DNA of 64,000 nucleotides from Isoperla grammatica (GCA_945910005.1 OX246747.1:40213353-40277352); one strand, 5' to 3'. Counted from the stretch's first letter, positions 43,697 to 54,957 are shown. Notes: generated by a model from the letters alone, not told the origin. Program-made: numbers and translations.

Positions 43697-43913
43697 ACTA
43701 CTCTTACCATATTGTCCCCACCTAGTTCACTCTCCCACCACCGACAGCGCCTTTGTATATATTTAAAATTACCGTTTAAGTTTAGTAAGTTCCTCCACTT
43801 GACGAGTGAGCAAGGCTGCGGAAGCCAAAACGTCTCGTGCTTTGTGTTTTTGTGTATGTATATATTTTTGTACGTCGTATCTTCAACCTTCAGATGCCCT
43901 ACCGAACTTTTTA

Positions 43914-44124
43914 AGGTAAGCTGTCGGCTCCTGTCATCTATTCAAATTCTCTAGACTCACAGCCTTTAGGCTCTACATCTATAATTAAATTTAGCATTTT
44001 GTGACGTCTATTTCTTTCTTTTCATCAAAACTTCGAATACGAGGATTTTTTTTTTACTTCTTATGGAGAATTACATGCAGATATTTAAAATCAATTCACT
44101 TGTCAATAATTGAAGGATTAGAAT
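43914..44124. other. No recognised feature
   Basis: AT-rich spacer between the Penelope pair and the next hAT element. Confidence 0.5.
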
Positions 44125-44942
44125 TAGGGTTGCCGTTCGATGTGAAAATCGGCATCGATAATCGGCGGAGCGGAATCGATAATCATATCAAAATATATCG
44201 ATATTGTAGACCTCAATCGATTTTCAAATCAAATGCCAAAGTAATGATATCAAACTGAAAACAATCCCAAAAACCAATAAAAAGGAGTATTTAAGGATAG
44301 AAATGTGTTAAAATCACGGACTATTAATCCACGCACTTTTTATCATAAGGTAATGCAATTGCTTGGTTGGTCATTGGGGTGCCACTTTTTTCACGGACTG
44401 ATTGTACGCGGACGTGCCTTGCGAGGGTTGAGTCAGGTATAAATACATTCCGTAAGGGGGCGAGCTTTCTCTATGGGGGCGAGAGAGATAGCGCTATCCC
44501 AGCTGCTGCCATTATATAGAACAGCTATTCCAACAGCTTTTCTATCGCTCTACGCCCCCCCCCCCCCCCCCCCCCCAACAGCGCAATAATGCCATCAACA
44601 ATGCAGACCGGCTCACAACTTTACGAGAAGAGACTACGACTCACGGCGTGTGCGTGACAAACTGAATAGTTGCTCGTTACCCCTAGAGAGTGCGCTATCC
44701 CCGTCGGTAAAGTAGTTACACTATTTTACCGACCTAGCAAGCGCGCATTCTATCGTCAGCTCCGCGCACCGCTACGAACCGCCCAATCACGATTTTAACA
44801 GCAGCGCGGCAGTTTTAAACATCGATGATATTATTCAAATCGATAATCAAATCATATCATATCATAATACTTGAATCGATTATCATATCATATGACTTGA
44901 ATCGATTATCGATCGATATTTCGATTATCAACGGCAACCCTA
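44125..44942. mobile_element. hAT-like MITE with 8-bp duplication
   Basis: The ends TAGGGTTGCCGTT and AACGGCAACCCTA are flanked by ATTAGAAT on both sides (44117-44124, 44943-44950). Subterminal sequence is rich in ATCGATAATC and TATCATATCA. The GC-rich interior includes a C run at about 44556-44576 and GTAAAGTAGTTACACTATTTTACC hairpin-like sequence. No transposase frame. Confidence 0.92.
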
Positions 44943-44950
44943 ATTAGAAT

Positions 44951-45354
44951 GCATAAAAAAATAACAGTAGGGCCTAAGTCTCAATATGGGAACACTTTAT
45001 TTTTTGTAAAATATGCATTTGTAGCATTTTCATTTTACATTCCAGCACTTGTGCATTTAAAAACTAAAACGCTAAGAAACGTATCTCTACCCATGTATTG
45101 CTAAATGGGGACCTGAGTAATGAGATAGGCTCACGCTACTAGACGGAACACCGCTCGTAGTACACCATGAATCTATTGACTTTGTTTGAACAAGTGTGCG
45201 TGTAACAGACACGTTCCTTAGGTTGAATCCCAATGAAATCAGCATGGGAATAGTTACTGTGGGCAGCCTATATTGTGTGTTAGATATAGGAAACGGCTTC
45301 CACTGTGGTGTGACATTTACTACAAGTCTGTCTTGATCAGCATCGAGTGCAATT
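44951..45354. other. No recognised feature
   Basis: AT-rich sequence with no supported gene. Confidence 0.5.
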
Positions 45355-45655
45355 GATGGTTTTCACGCGACGTCACGGCGGCCATATTGGTCTCGCACAC
45401 AATCTAGATGATGGGCGGGTATGGTTTTTAAATTGCTTGAAAGCAGCGTTTAGGATAAAAAAAATACATGAATTAAAGATAAAAATCACAAATTACCGAA
45501 CGAATCAAGTCTATTTAAAAACCATGCCCAATCTTATTGACACGAGTTGTTTTCTACAAATATTGGCTTCAACTGCTTATCCACATGGTAACATGCTCAA
45601 ATATATCACCAAGATGGGCGCCACGTGCGTAGTTTTAACATGAGTGAAAACCATC
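45355..45655. mobile_element. 301-bp MITE with GATGGTTTTCAC ends
   Basis: GATGGTTTTCAC at 45355-45366 is exactly inverted at 45644-45655. The similarity continues inward (GGCGGCCATATTGGT versus GGCGCCCATCTTGGT). No target duplication is visible. The 98-residue frame across it is not recognised and is probably fortuitous. Confidence 0.65.
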
Positions 45656-45799
45656 GGTAGCTGCTGCGACTAAAGAGGTGCCCAACCACGCAACACGTCA
45701 TTATGTCAGGTGTAGGCATAGATTTACCTCGCTTCATCTTGCCGGAGATTTGTTTTTAAATTATTCGGACCTAGGCATAGAACTATCTTGGGGGGGTAT

Positions 45800-46178
45800 T
45801 AGGGCTGAGTCGTGTAAACGTTTAAACGCCCGCGAGAAAATGTACGTGTACAAACATTCATACATGTTTAACCGTGCCAAAACCCAATTCACAGATTTGT
45901 CCGATGTAATAGTTCTTCGACTAGCCGATCGGGCATAGCTTAGTGTGTGGAGTCAAAATGGCTGCGGACATTTGAACACAACGGTGGGGAATATAATCCA
46001 CAATGAATATTATAATAAATCAACCGTGTTATTTTGTTGAACCTGTTTTTTCGCAACATTATAACTCACTTTTTTGTTATCATTTTGTGAACTGGGTGGG
46101 TGTTACGTTTAAACGTGTAAACGCGAAAAATTCGGAAAAATAAACGTTTACAAAATAAACCGTTTTCTCCCAGCCCTA
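45800..46178. mobile_element. hAT-like MITE (379 bp) with 8-bp duplication
   Basis: The left end TAGGGCTGAGTCGTGTAAAC and the right end GTTTTCTCCCAGCCCTA form the TIR. GGGGGTAT flanks both sides (45792-45799, 46179-46186). GTTTAAACG-type palindromes lie near both ends. No transposase. Confidence 0.9.
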
Positions 46179-46186
46179 GGGGGTAT

Positions 46187-46629
46187 GCACTTTTTAAAAT
46201 GGAATCACGATCTTGCACATCCCTAGGTCAGCAACGTTTATAATCTATTCAATGCGCGGGATTATTGATATACGAAATCGTATCAAACTACTAGGGTACA
46301 AAACAGATTGTTCATGGTGGATACTGGACAAGTCAGTCAGCTGTTGTCTGATGTCAGCTGTTGTCTGGTGGTGCCAGAGCAGCCGCCTGGAATAGTTGGT
46401 GTATCAGCTGGAGTGCTTGACAACGAGAGACTAGTCGTGGGGAGACGGTGAACCCCGACCCCCCACTGAGCCGGGACTTGGGCAGCCCTGAGGGCCGACA
46501 TATAATCATCTCTTGCGACCACACATATCATACAATAGATTGCAATGTTTTGTAATGTATAAAGTTACATGTAAGGTGTCCTTTTTTCTACCAGTCTTAT
46601 CTATGTTAACATAACGATTGCAATCTCTA
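46187..46629. other. No gene; possible hAT-type end at about 46226
   Basis: GATCTTGCACATCCCTAGGTC resembles a TAGGGATGTGC-type terminus in inverse, but no partner end was located. The frame at 46213-46395 has no domain. Confidence 0.4.
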
Positions 46630-49441
46630 TCCCTGATGTATGTTTTATTCTAATCCTAGCTTGGCTCTGTTCCTGCCTTCCACTTGCCACCCAGTTCAGT
46701 TGTATTCTTCAGTTGCATTTATTCCAATCCTAGCTTGGCTCTGTTCTTGCCTTCCACGTGCCTCCCAGTTCAGTTGTATTCTTCAGTTACATGTATTCCA
46801 ATCCTGGCTTGGCTCCTCTGTTCCTGCCTTCCACGTGCCACCCAGTTCAGTTGTATTCTTCAGTTGCATGTATTCCAATCTTAGCTTGGCTCTGTTCTTG
46901 CCTTCCACTTGCCACCCAGTTCAGATGTATTCTTCAGTTGCATGTATTCCAATCCTGGCTTGGCTCCTCTGTTCTTGCCTTCCACTTGCCACTCAGTTCA
47001 GTTGTATTCTTCAGTTGCATGTATTCCAATCCTAGCTTGGCTCTGTTCTTGCCTTCCACCAGCCACCCAGTTCAGTTGTTTTCTTCAGTTGCATGTATTC
47101 CAATCCTAGCTTGGCTCTGTTCTTGCCTTCCACTTGCCACCCAGTTCAGTTTTATTCTTCAGTTGCATGTATTCCAATCCTGGCTTGGCTCCTCTGTTCT
47201 TGCCTTCCACTTGCCACCCAGTTCAGTTGTATTCTTCAGTTGCATGTATTCCAATCCTGGCTTGGCTCTGTTTCTGCCTTCCACTTGCCACCCAGTTCAG
47301 TTGTATTCTTCAGTTGCATGTATTCCAATCCTAGCTTGGCTCTGTTCTTGCCTTCCACTTGCCACCCAGTTCAGTTGTATTCTTCAGTTGCATGTATTCT
47401 AATCCTAGCTTGGCTCTGTTCTTGCCTTCCACTTGCCACCCAGTTCAGTTGTATTCTTCAGTTGCATGTATTCCAATCCTGGCTTGGCTCTGTTCCTGCC
47501 TTCCACTTGCCACCCAGTTCAGTTGTTGTATTCTTCAGTTGCATGTATTCCAATCCTGGCTTGGCTCTGTTCCTGCCTCCCACTTGCCACTCAGTTCAGT
47601 TGTTGTATTCTTCAGTTGCATATATTCCAATCCTAGCTTGGCTCTGTTCCTGCCTTCCACTTGCCACTCAGTTCAGTTGTATTCTTCAGTTGCATGTATT
47701 CCAATCCTAGCTTGGCTCTGTTCCTGCCTTCCACTTGCCACCCAGTTCAGTTGTATTCTTCAGTTGCATGTATTCCAATCCTGGCTTGGCTCCTCTGTTC
47801 TTGCCTTCTACTTGCCACTCAGTTCAGTTGTATTCTTCAGTTGCATGTATTCCAATCCTGGCTTGGCTCCCCTGTTCTTGCCTTCCACGTGCCACTCAGT
47901 TCAGTTGTATTCTTCAGTTGCATGTATTCCAATCCTGGCTTGGCTCCCCTGTTCCTGCCTTCCACGTGCCACTCAGTTCAGTTGTATTCTTCAGTTGCAT
48001 GTATTCCAATCCTGGCTTGGCTCCCCTGTTCCTGCCTTTCACTCGCCTCTCAGTTCAGTTGTATTCTTCAGTTGCATGTATTCCAATCCTGGCTTGGCTC
48101 CCCTGTTCTTGCCTTCCATGTGCCACTCAGTTCAGTTGTATTCTTCAGTTGCATGTATTCCAATCCTGGCTTGGCTCCCCTGTTCCTGCCTTTCACTCGC
48201 CTCTCAGTTCAGTTGTATTCTTCAGTTGCATGTATTCCAATCCTGGCTTGGCTCTGTTCCTGCCTTCCACTTGCCACTCAGTTCAGTTGTTGTATTCTTC
48301 AGTTGCATGTATTCCAATCCTAGCTTGGCTCTGTTCCTGCCTTCCACTTGCCACCCAGTTCAGTTGTATTCTTCAGTTGCATGTATTCCAATCCTGGCTT
48401 GGCTCCCCTGTTCTTGCCTTCCACGTGCCACCCAGTTCAGTTGTATTCTTCAGTTGCATGTATTCCAATCCTGGCTTGGCTCCCCTGTTCCTGCCTCCCA
48501 CTTGCCACTCAGTTCAGTTGTTGTATTCTTCAGTTGCATATATTCCAATCCTAGCTTGGCTCTGTTCCTGCCTTCCACTTGCCACTCAGTTCAGTTGTAT
48601 TCTTCAGTTGCATGTATTCCAATCCTAGCTTGGCTCTGTTCCTGCCTTCCACTTGCCACCCAGTTCAGTTGTATTCTTCAGTTGCATGTATTCCAATCCT
48701 GGCTTGGCTCCTCTGTTCTTGCCTTCTACTTGCCACTCAGTTCAGTTGTATTCTTCAGTTGCATGTATTCCAATCCTGGCTTGGCTCCCCTGTTCTTGCC
48801 TTCCACGTGCCACTCAGTTCAGTTGTATTCTTCAGTTGCATGTATTCCAATCCTGGCTTGGCTCCCCTGTTCCTGCCTTCCACGTGCCACTCAGTTCAGT
48901 TGTATTCTTCAGTTGCATGTATTCCAATCCTGGCTTGGCTCCCCTGTTCTTGCCTTCCATGTGCCACTCAGTTCAGTTGTATTCTTCAGTTGCATGTATT
49001 CCAATCCTGGCTTGGCTCCCCTGTTCCTGCCTTTCACTCGCCTCTCAGTTCAGTTGTATTCTTCAGTTGCATGTATTCCAATCCTGGCTTGGCTCTGTTC
49101 CTGCCTTCCACTTGCCACTCAGTTCAGTTGTTGTATTCTTCAGTTGCATGTATTCCAATCCTAGCTTGGCTCTGTTCCTGCCTTCCACTTGCCACCCAGT
49201 TCAGTTGTATTCTTCAGTTGCATGTATTCCAATCCTGGCTTGGCTCCCCTGTTCTTGCCTTCCACGTGCCACTCAGTTCAGTTGTATTCTTCAGTTGCAT
49301 GTATTCCAATCCTGGCTTGGCTCCCCTGTTCTTGCCTTCCATGTGCCACTCAGTTCAGTTGTATTCTTCAGTTGCATGTATTCCAATCCTGGCTTGGCTC
49401 CCCTGTTCCTGCCTTCCACTTGCCACTCAGTTCAGTTGTAT
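46630..49441 (+). repeat. 74-77-bp minisatellite, about 37 copies, with 918-bp higher-order repeat
   Basis: The unit is CAGTTGTATTCTTCAGTTGC + ATGTATTCCAATCCTGGCTT + GGCTCCCCTGTTCTTGCC + TTCCACGTGCCACTCAGTT. Variants lack CCC/CCT after GGCTC (74 bp), carry a doubled GTT, or have TTTCACTCGCCTCTC in place of TTCCACGTGCCACTC. Stretches starting at about 47580 and 48498 show the same variants in the same order, so a block of about 12 units (918 bp) has been duplicated. Open frames up to 601 codons run through all three plus frames, a sign of stop-poor repeat and not of a gene. The array ends at the target site of the P-like element. Confidence 0.95.
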
Positions 49442-51093
49442 CATTAAGTTTGTTAGTGTAGGGTAGAGACCCAGCGGCCATTGGCGGCTGTCTACCAATA
49501 AATTTCCCGTGGACTCTAGTAGTACGAGCGCATACCGCTAGAAAGCGCTACACGTACCCACTGATGTCAGCGTTCCCGTGGAAAGAAGGGATACTACGTA
49601 GTACGCGCAGATGCGAAGTCGGTAAGGTAGTAGTACTAATGCTGCATCGCGATCTCAACATCTGAAACTGTTCGGCCACATTGCGGCCAAATCACGAACT
49701 ATATTTCAATACTCAAGGTGCGTCTACAATTTAGCACCGTCAGTGTTGCCCAACACTTCGTTGTCAGTTGCGAGGTAGGCCCACATACGAACCATACCAA
49801 CAATCTTGTTCTAGATTGTCAAAACATCAAACAAAATTAAACGTTATTCATATTTTACTCTCTTAAAATGTTAAAAAAATATAGGACGTAAAACACAAAT
49901 ATCAATCAATCAATCTAATAAAATGTCTTCGAACGATAACTGTAAAAGATCTAAATCGACTCTGAAAGATAAAAACATGACATTATTATTTATTGATTTA
50001 TTTATTTATTTATTTCTTGTTTATTTGTTTGTTTGTTTTTTATTTATTAATTTGTTTGTTTTTTTTAGCAAAGAAAGACAGTGACTGCCGACTGGCGAGT
50101 TTCACAGCTATAGAAGGCAGTGGAAATATCAATAAAAAATGTTTTTTTCAGCTTGCCCTGCAATAAATGTTTACATGTAACTAAAGGAGATACATAGGGA
50201 GACAGTAGAGGGCGAGATTTAAGTGAAAGCTACACGGAACGAGTAACGACTACTAATACTTTTTCATTTATCAATTTTTCAAGATGGGGCCTGTGAAGTG
50301 TTCGTACGGGAAGTGTGAAAATAATAAAAAGGCGTTACCAGAACTGATTTTTTTCAGGTTTCCTAAGAATACTGAGCGGCGTGACTCCTGGGTTGTTCAT
50401 TGCAACAATAACGCACTTTTGTACCTAACCAATGCTCAGTTGGGTAGATTGTCTGTCTGTCTGTCTGTCTGTCAGAAACATTTCACAGCAGACTCATTCG
50501 TGAAATAAATAAATAAGTAAATAAATAAATGAATGAATAAATAAATAATAATGTCGTGTTTTTATCTTTCAGAGTCGATTTAGAACTATTACAGTTATTG
50601 TTCGAAGACATTTTATTAGATTGATTGATTGATATTTGTGTTTTACGTCCTATATTTTTAAAACATTTTACTAGAGGAAAATATGTATAACGTTTAATTT
50701 CGTTTGATGTTTTAACAATCTAGAACAAGATTGTTGGTATGGTTTGTATGTGGGCCTACCTCGCAACTGACAACGAAGTGTTGTGTAGTAAGCGGCAACA
50801 CTGACGGTGCTAAATTGTAGCCGCGCCTTGAGTTTTGAAATATAGTTCGTGATTTGGCCGCAATGTGGCCGAACAGTTTCAGGTGTTGAGATTGCGATGC
50901 AGCATTAGTACTACCACCTTACCCACTTCGCATCTGCACGTACTACGTAGTATCCCTTCTTTCCACGGGATCAGTGGGTACGTGTAGCGCTTTCTAGCGG
51001 TATGCGCTCGTACTACTAGAGTCCACGGAAAATTTATTGGTAGACAGCCGCCAATGGCCGCTGGGTCTCTACCCTACACTAACAAACTCAATG
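49442..51093 (+). mobile_element. P-superfamily transposon with long TIRs and THAP frame
   Basis: The ends read CATTAAGTTTGTTAGTGTAG and, inverted, CATTGAGTTTGTTAGTGTAG. The inverted repeats extend about 545 bp (49442-49987, 50549-51093). GTTGTAT flanks both sides (49435-49441, 51094-51100), giving a 7-bp duplication, or 8 with one mismatch. It is cut from the minisatellite unit. The middle encodes a THAP finger. P elements have termini starting CA, about 8-bp duplications and an N-terminal THAP domain, so assignment to that superfamily is well supported. The catalytic region is missing, so this is an internally deleted, non-autonomous copy. Confidence 0.88.
50284..50508 (+). CDS. THAP zinc finger, P-like transposase N-terminus (truncated)
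   Basis: The 74-residue frame starts MGPVKCSYGKCENN (C-x4-C). It then has FFRFPKNTERRDSWVVHCNN, with the FP element and the first conserved Trp, and ends CQKHFTADSFVK, the C-x-x-HF-x(2)-D-x-F end. This is a complete C2CH THAP finger at the N-terminus, the position used by P-element transposases and THAP proteins. A (GTCT)n run inside the frame encodes the SVCLSVC stretch. A stop follows directly, in an AAATAAATAAATAA tract. In an intact element the reading frame would continue by splicing or without that stop. No coiled coil, GTP-binding or catalytic segment is present. Confidence 0.82.
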   Translation: MGPVKCSYGKCENNKKALPELIFFRFPKNTERRDSWVVHCNNNALLYLTNAQLGRLSVCLSVCQKHFTADSFVK

Positions 51094-51100
51094 GTTGTAT

Positions 51101-51484
51101 TCTTTAATATCTCTTTGTGGTTTATAATGTGTGCAAGTCACCTTTCTCACTGTATCATTAAACTTTTCCATGACATTCTCTTTCCTTCTTTCTTTATTTT
51201 CGTTCTTGGATGGCGGTTACAAGTACGTCCTCGTAAGTCCCCACCTCTCCAGTAGGTCTTCCACATTCTCCGGTAACAACACACCTCGTGTGCCTCAACC
51301 ATTCATTGTACACATTGTATGCTCGCTAGTTTGTCTGTTGTTTTGATGGGCTTCTCACCGTGTAACGTAATTCGCATGCAGACTAAACTTGTTAACTGAT
51401 ATGAAACAATAGAAGACTAAAATGAGGATGTGCCTCACCAGTAAGCCGCGAGCCTCACCGTTAGAGAAACTGTCCTAGCAATCT
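51101..51484. other. No recognised feature
   Basis: Unique-looking sequence between the P-like element and the next array. Short overlapping frames lack motifs. Confidence 0.5.
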
Positions 51485-52205
51485 TACCTCATGATATCTC
51501 CCAATTAGCCTCTACACCCTCTCACCTCTCCTTCTCTCACCCCTTACGTTACCTCCCAATTAGTCATCTCCTTTCCTCTCCTCCACTCACCCCTTACGTT
51601 ACCTCCCAATTAGTCTTTACACTGTCCCTTCCCACCACTCACCACCCTTATTTGTTCGTGTTTATATTCATCTTGTAGTTACTCCATAGCAGTTCTTACA
51701 TAACCTCCCAATTAGTCTTTACACCGTCCCTCCCCACCACTCACCACCCTTATTTGTTCTTGTTTATATTCATCTTGTAGTTACTCCATAGCAGTTCTTA
51801 CATTACCTCCCAATTAGTCTTTACACCGTCCCTCCCCACCACTCACCACCCTTATTTGTTCTTGTTTATATTCATCTTGTAGTTACTCCATAGCAGTTCT
51901 TACATTACCTCCCAATTAGTCTTTACACCGTCCCTCCCCACCACTCACCACCCTTATTTGTTCTTGTTTATATTCATCTTGTAGTTACTCCATAGCAGTT
52001 CTTACATTACCTCCCAATTAGTCTTTACACCGTCCCTCCCCACCACTCACCACCCTTATTTGTTCTTGTTTATATTCATCTTGTAGTTACTCCATAGCAG
52101 TTCTTACATTACCTCCCAATTAGTCTTTACACCGTCCCTCCCCACCACTCACCACCCTTATTTGTTCTTGTTTATATTCATCTTGTAGTTACTCCATAGC
52201 AGTTC
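51485..52205 (+). repeat. 102-bp minisatellite, about 6 copies
   Basis: TTACCTCCCAATTAGTCTTT + ACACCGTCCCTCCCCACCAC + TCACCACCCTTATTTGTTCT ... ACTCCATAGCAGTTCTTA repeats at 102 bp (51703, 51805 and on). The 3' copies are nearly identical. From 51485 to 51600 the copies are shorter and diverged, so expansion ran from the right. Confidence 0.92.
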
Positions 52206-52544
52206 TCACATTTCCCTCCTCGCAACTTTGTATCTTTTCACATTTCAATAGTTTATTCTCACATAGTACTGTATTACAATGCCATCCACATGTCGTAGAG
52301 TTAGATTAATGCCGACCATTATCTGAGCTCCCTCCCTGGGAATCCTTATGACACTATTGGCTACCTTGATAGTTTCTTTTTTGGCATTTTTATTGTAAAC
52401 TAAAAAAGTTTGATCTAAACCGGCTATTACCTGTTCTAGGGTACTGTACTGTACTGTAGGGTATTACCTGTACTGTAGGGTATTACCGGTACTTTCCTAG
52501 AGAGAGACCCCCCCTAAGAATCACTATTGGCACTTTCACTAGTT
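52206..52544 (+). other. Spacer with short GTACTGTA repeats
   Basis: GTACTGTACTGTAGGGTATT and GTACTGTAGGGTATTACC lie at about 52441-52490. No gene is recognised. Confidence 0.6.
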
Positions 52545-54430
52545 TCTCCCTAGTTCCTGGCTAGTTTCTTCCTACGAATCCTATGACACTATTAACTGCT
52601 TTCACTAGTTTCTCCCTAGTTCCTGGCTAGTTTCTTTCTACGAATCCTATGACACTATTAACTGCTTTCACTAGTTTCTCCCTAGTTCCTGGCTAGTTTC
52701 TTCCTACGAATCCTATGACACTATTAACTGCTTTCACTAGTTTCTCCCTAGTTCCTGGCTAGTTTCTTCCTACGAATCCTATGACACTATTAACTGCTTT
52801 CACTAGTTTCTCCCTAGTTCCTGGCTAGTTTCTTTCTACGAATCCTATGACACTATTAACTGCTTTCACTAGTTTCTCCCTACTCTCATCCTAGTTCCTT
52901 CCTAGGAATCCATGACACTATTGGCTGCTTTCACTAGTTTCTCCCTAGTTCCTGGCTAGTTTCTTTCTACGAATCCTATGACACTATTAACTGCTTTCAC
53001 TAGTTTCTCCCTAGTTCCTGGCTAGTTTCTTCCTACGAATCCTATGACACTATTAACTGCTTTCACTAGTTTCTCCCTAGTTCCTGGCTAGTTTCTTTCT
53101 ACGAATCCTATGACACTATTAACTGCTTTCACTAGTTTCTCCCTAGTTCCTGGCTAGTTTCTTTCTACGAATCCTATGACACTATTAACTGCTTTCACTA
53201 GTTTCTCCCTAGTTCCTGGCTAGTTTCTTCCTACGAATCCTATGACACTATTAACTGCTTTCACTAGTTTCTCCCTAGTTCCTGGCTAGTTTCTTTCTAC
53301 GAATCCTATGACACTATTAACTGCTTTCACTAGTTTCTCCCTACTCTCATCCTAGTTCCTTCCTAGGAATCCATGACACTATTGGCTGCTTTTGCTAGTT
53401 TCTCCCTAGTTCCTGGCTAGTTTCTTCCTACGAATCCTATGACACTATTAACTGCTTTCACTAGTTTCTCCCTAGTTCCTGGCTAGTTTCTTTCTACGAA
53501 TCCTATGACACTATTAACTGCTTTCACTAGTTTGTCCCTACTCTCATCCTAGTTCCTTCCTAGGAATCCATGACACTATTGGCTGCTTTTGCTAGTTTCT
53601 CCCTAGTTCCTGGCTAGTTTCTTCCTACAAATCCTATGACACTATTAACTGCTTTCACTAGTTTCTCCCTAGTTCCTGGCTAGTTTCTTTCTACGAATCC
53701 TATGACACTATTAACTGCTTTCACTAGTTTCTCCCTAGTTCCTGGCTAGTTTCTTCCTACGAATCCTATGACACTATTAACTGCTTTCACTAGTTTCTCC
53801 CTAGTTCCTGGCTAGTTTCTTTCTACGAATCCTATGACACTATTAACTGCTTTCACTAGTTTCTCCCTAGTTCCTGGCTAGTTTCTTTCTACGAATCCTA
53901 TGACACTATTAACTGCTTTCACTAGTTTCTCCCTAGTTCCTGGCTAGTTTCTTCCTACGAATCCTATGACACTATTAACTGCTTTCACTAGTTTCTCCCT
54001 AGTTCCTGGCTAGTTTCTTTCTACGAATCCTATGACACTATTAACTGCTTTCACTAGTTTCTCCCTAGTTCCTGGCTAGTTTCTTTCTACGAATCCTATG
54101 ACACTATTAACTGCTTTCACTAGTTTCTCCCTAGTTCCTGGCTAGTTTCTTCCTACGAATCCTATGACACTATTAACTGCTTTCACTAGTTTCTCCCTAG
54201 TTCCTGGCTAGTTTCTTTCTACGAATCCTATGACACTATTAACTGCTTTCACTAGTTTCTCCCTACTCTCATCCTAGTTCCTTCCTAGGAATCCATGACA
54301 CTATTGGCTGCTTTTGCTAGTTTCTCCCTAGTTCCTGGCTAGTTTCTTCCTACAAATCCTATGCCACTATTGGCTGTTTTGGGTAGTTTCTCCCTACTTT
54401 CTGACTAGTTTCTTACTAAGAATCCTTCCT
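52545..54430 (+). repeat. 66-bp minisatellite, about 28 copies
   Basis: CTAGTTTCTCCCTAGTTCCT + GGCTAGTTTCTTCCTACGAA + TCCTATGACACTATTAACTG + CTTTCA is the main unit. A second type, with CCCTACTCTCATCCTAGTTC and GGAATCCATGACACTATTGG, is interspersed at about 52877, 53337, 53537 and 54263. These mark higher-order blocks. TTCC/TTTC alternation forms a further pattern. The unit is 22 codons but contains stops, so no long frame exists. Confidence 0.95.
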
Positions 54431-54743
54431 ACACATTAGCTACTTCAATGGCTAGTTTCTCGCTATTTTCTGGCTAGTTTCTTCCTAGGATCCTTATGAC
54501 ACTATTGGGTGCTATGGCTAGTTCCATGTTATGAATCCTATGACACTAGTAGCTACGGCAACCTGCTTATTTACCTGATGCATGGCTGATATATGAAGGG
54601 AAAACGAAGATTTATTTGTTTCAGTCAAAGATAAATGCGTAATCCATAATATATTTAATAAGACGGTCAGTTTGTGTTTGTAAACGTTGTAACGAGAGCA
54701 GTTGGTATTGAACACCCTTCACTCTCCAAGTGTTACGGTAAAA
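54431..54743. other. Degenerate array edge and unique sequence
   Basis: Decayed copies of the 66-bp unit fade out by about 54530. The rest has no recognised feature. Confidence 0.6.
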
Positions 54744-54957
54744 GAGTCTTGTTCCGAGTAGTGAGAGCGCTGTCTGAGCAAGAGATGATTATGGTCGCTC
54801 CTTGTGAAATACCCGAGTCTTGTTCCGAGTAGTGAGAGCGCTGTCTGAGCAAGAGATGATTATGGTCGCCCCTTGTGAGATACTCGAGTCTTGTTCCGAG
54901 TAGCGAGGGTGCTGTCTGAGCAAGAGATGATTATGGTCGCCCCTTGTGAGATACCCG
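54744..54957 (+). repeat. 71-bp tandem repeat, three copies
   Basis: GAGTCTTGTTCCGAGTAGTG + AGAGCGCTGTCTGAGCAAGA + GATGATTATGGTCGCCCCTT + GTGAGATACCC starts at 54744, 54815 and 54886. The copies are nearly identical. Confidence 0.92.

Larger units (their letters stand above)
42903..43913. mobile_element. Penelope-like element, two 3' ends head to head
   Basis: The arms 42903-43353 and 43462-43913 are inverses with a 108-bp spacer. On the minus strand the spacer and inner arm encode a GIY-YIG-type endonuclease segment, DSKNLIYQLRCLHCPAEYIG. The Y-x-x-x-C-x-x-C-P-x-x-YIG layout is the form found in Penelope-like elements. The plus arm encodes the following C-terminal part: MNGLRHDTAQLNDKPVALHA, HHLGFNDCFN and SELSEWELAHQF. 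The minus arm encodes the same with a frameshift. The outer parts hold GCGGAAGCC(G/A)AAACGTC, the kind of terminal sequence seen in these elements. Neither copy has a reverse transcriptase. Confidence 0.85.

Noticed and set aside
45347..45643. 98-residue frame over the GATGGTTTTCAC MITE
   Set aside because: The frame starts and ends with the MITE and has no recognised domain.
46640..49466. Long open frames up to 601 codons (MPPSSVVFFSCMYSN-type repeats)
   Set aside because: They occur in all plus frames of a minisatellite and break wherever the unit length changes from 74 to 77. This is stop-poor repeat sequence, not a gene.
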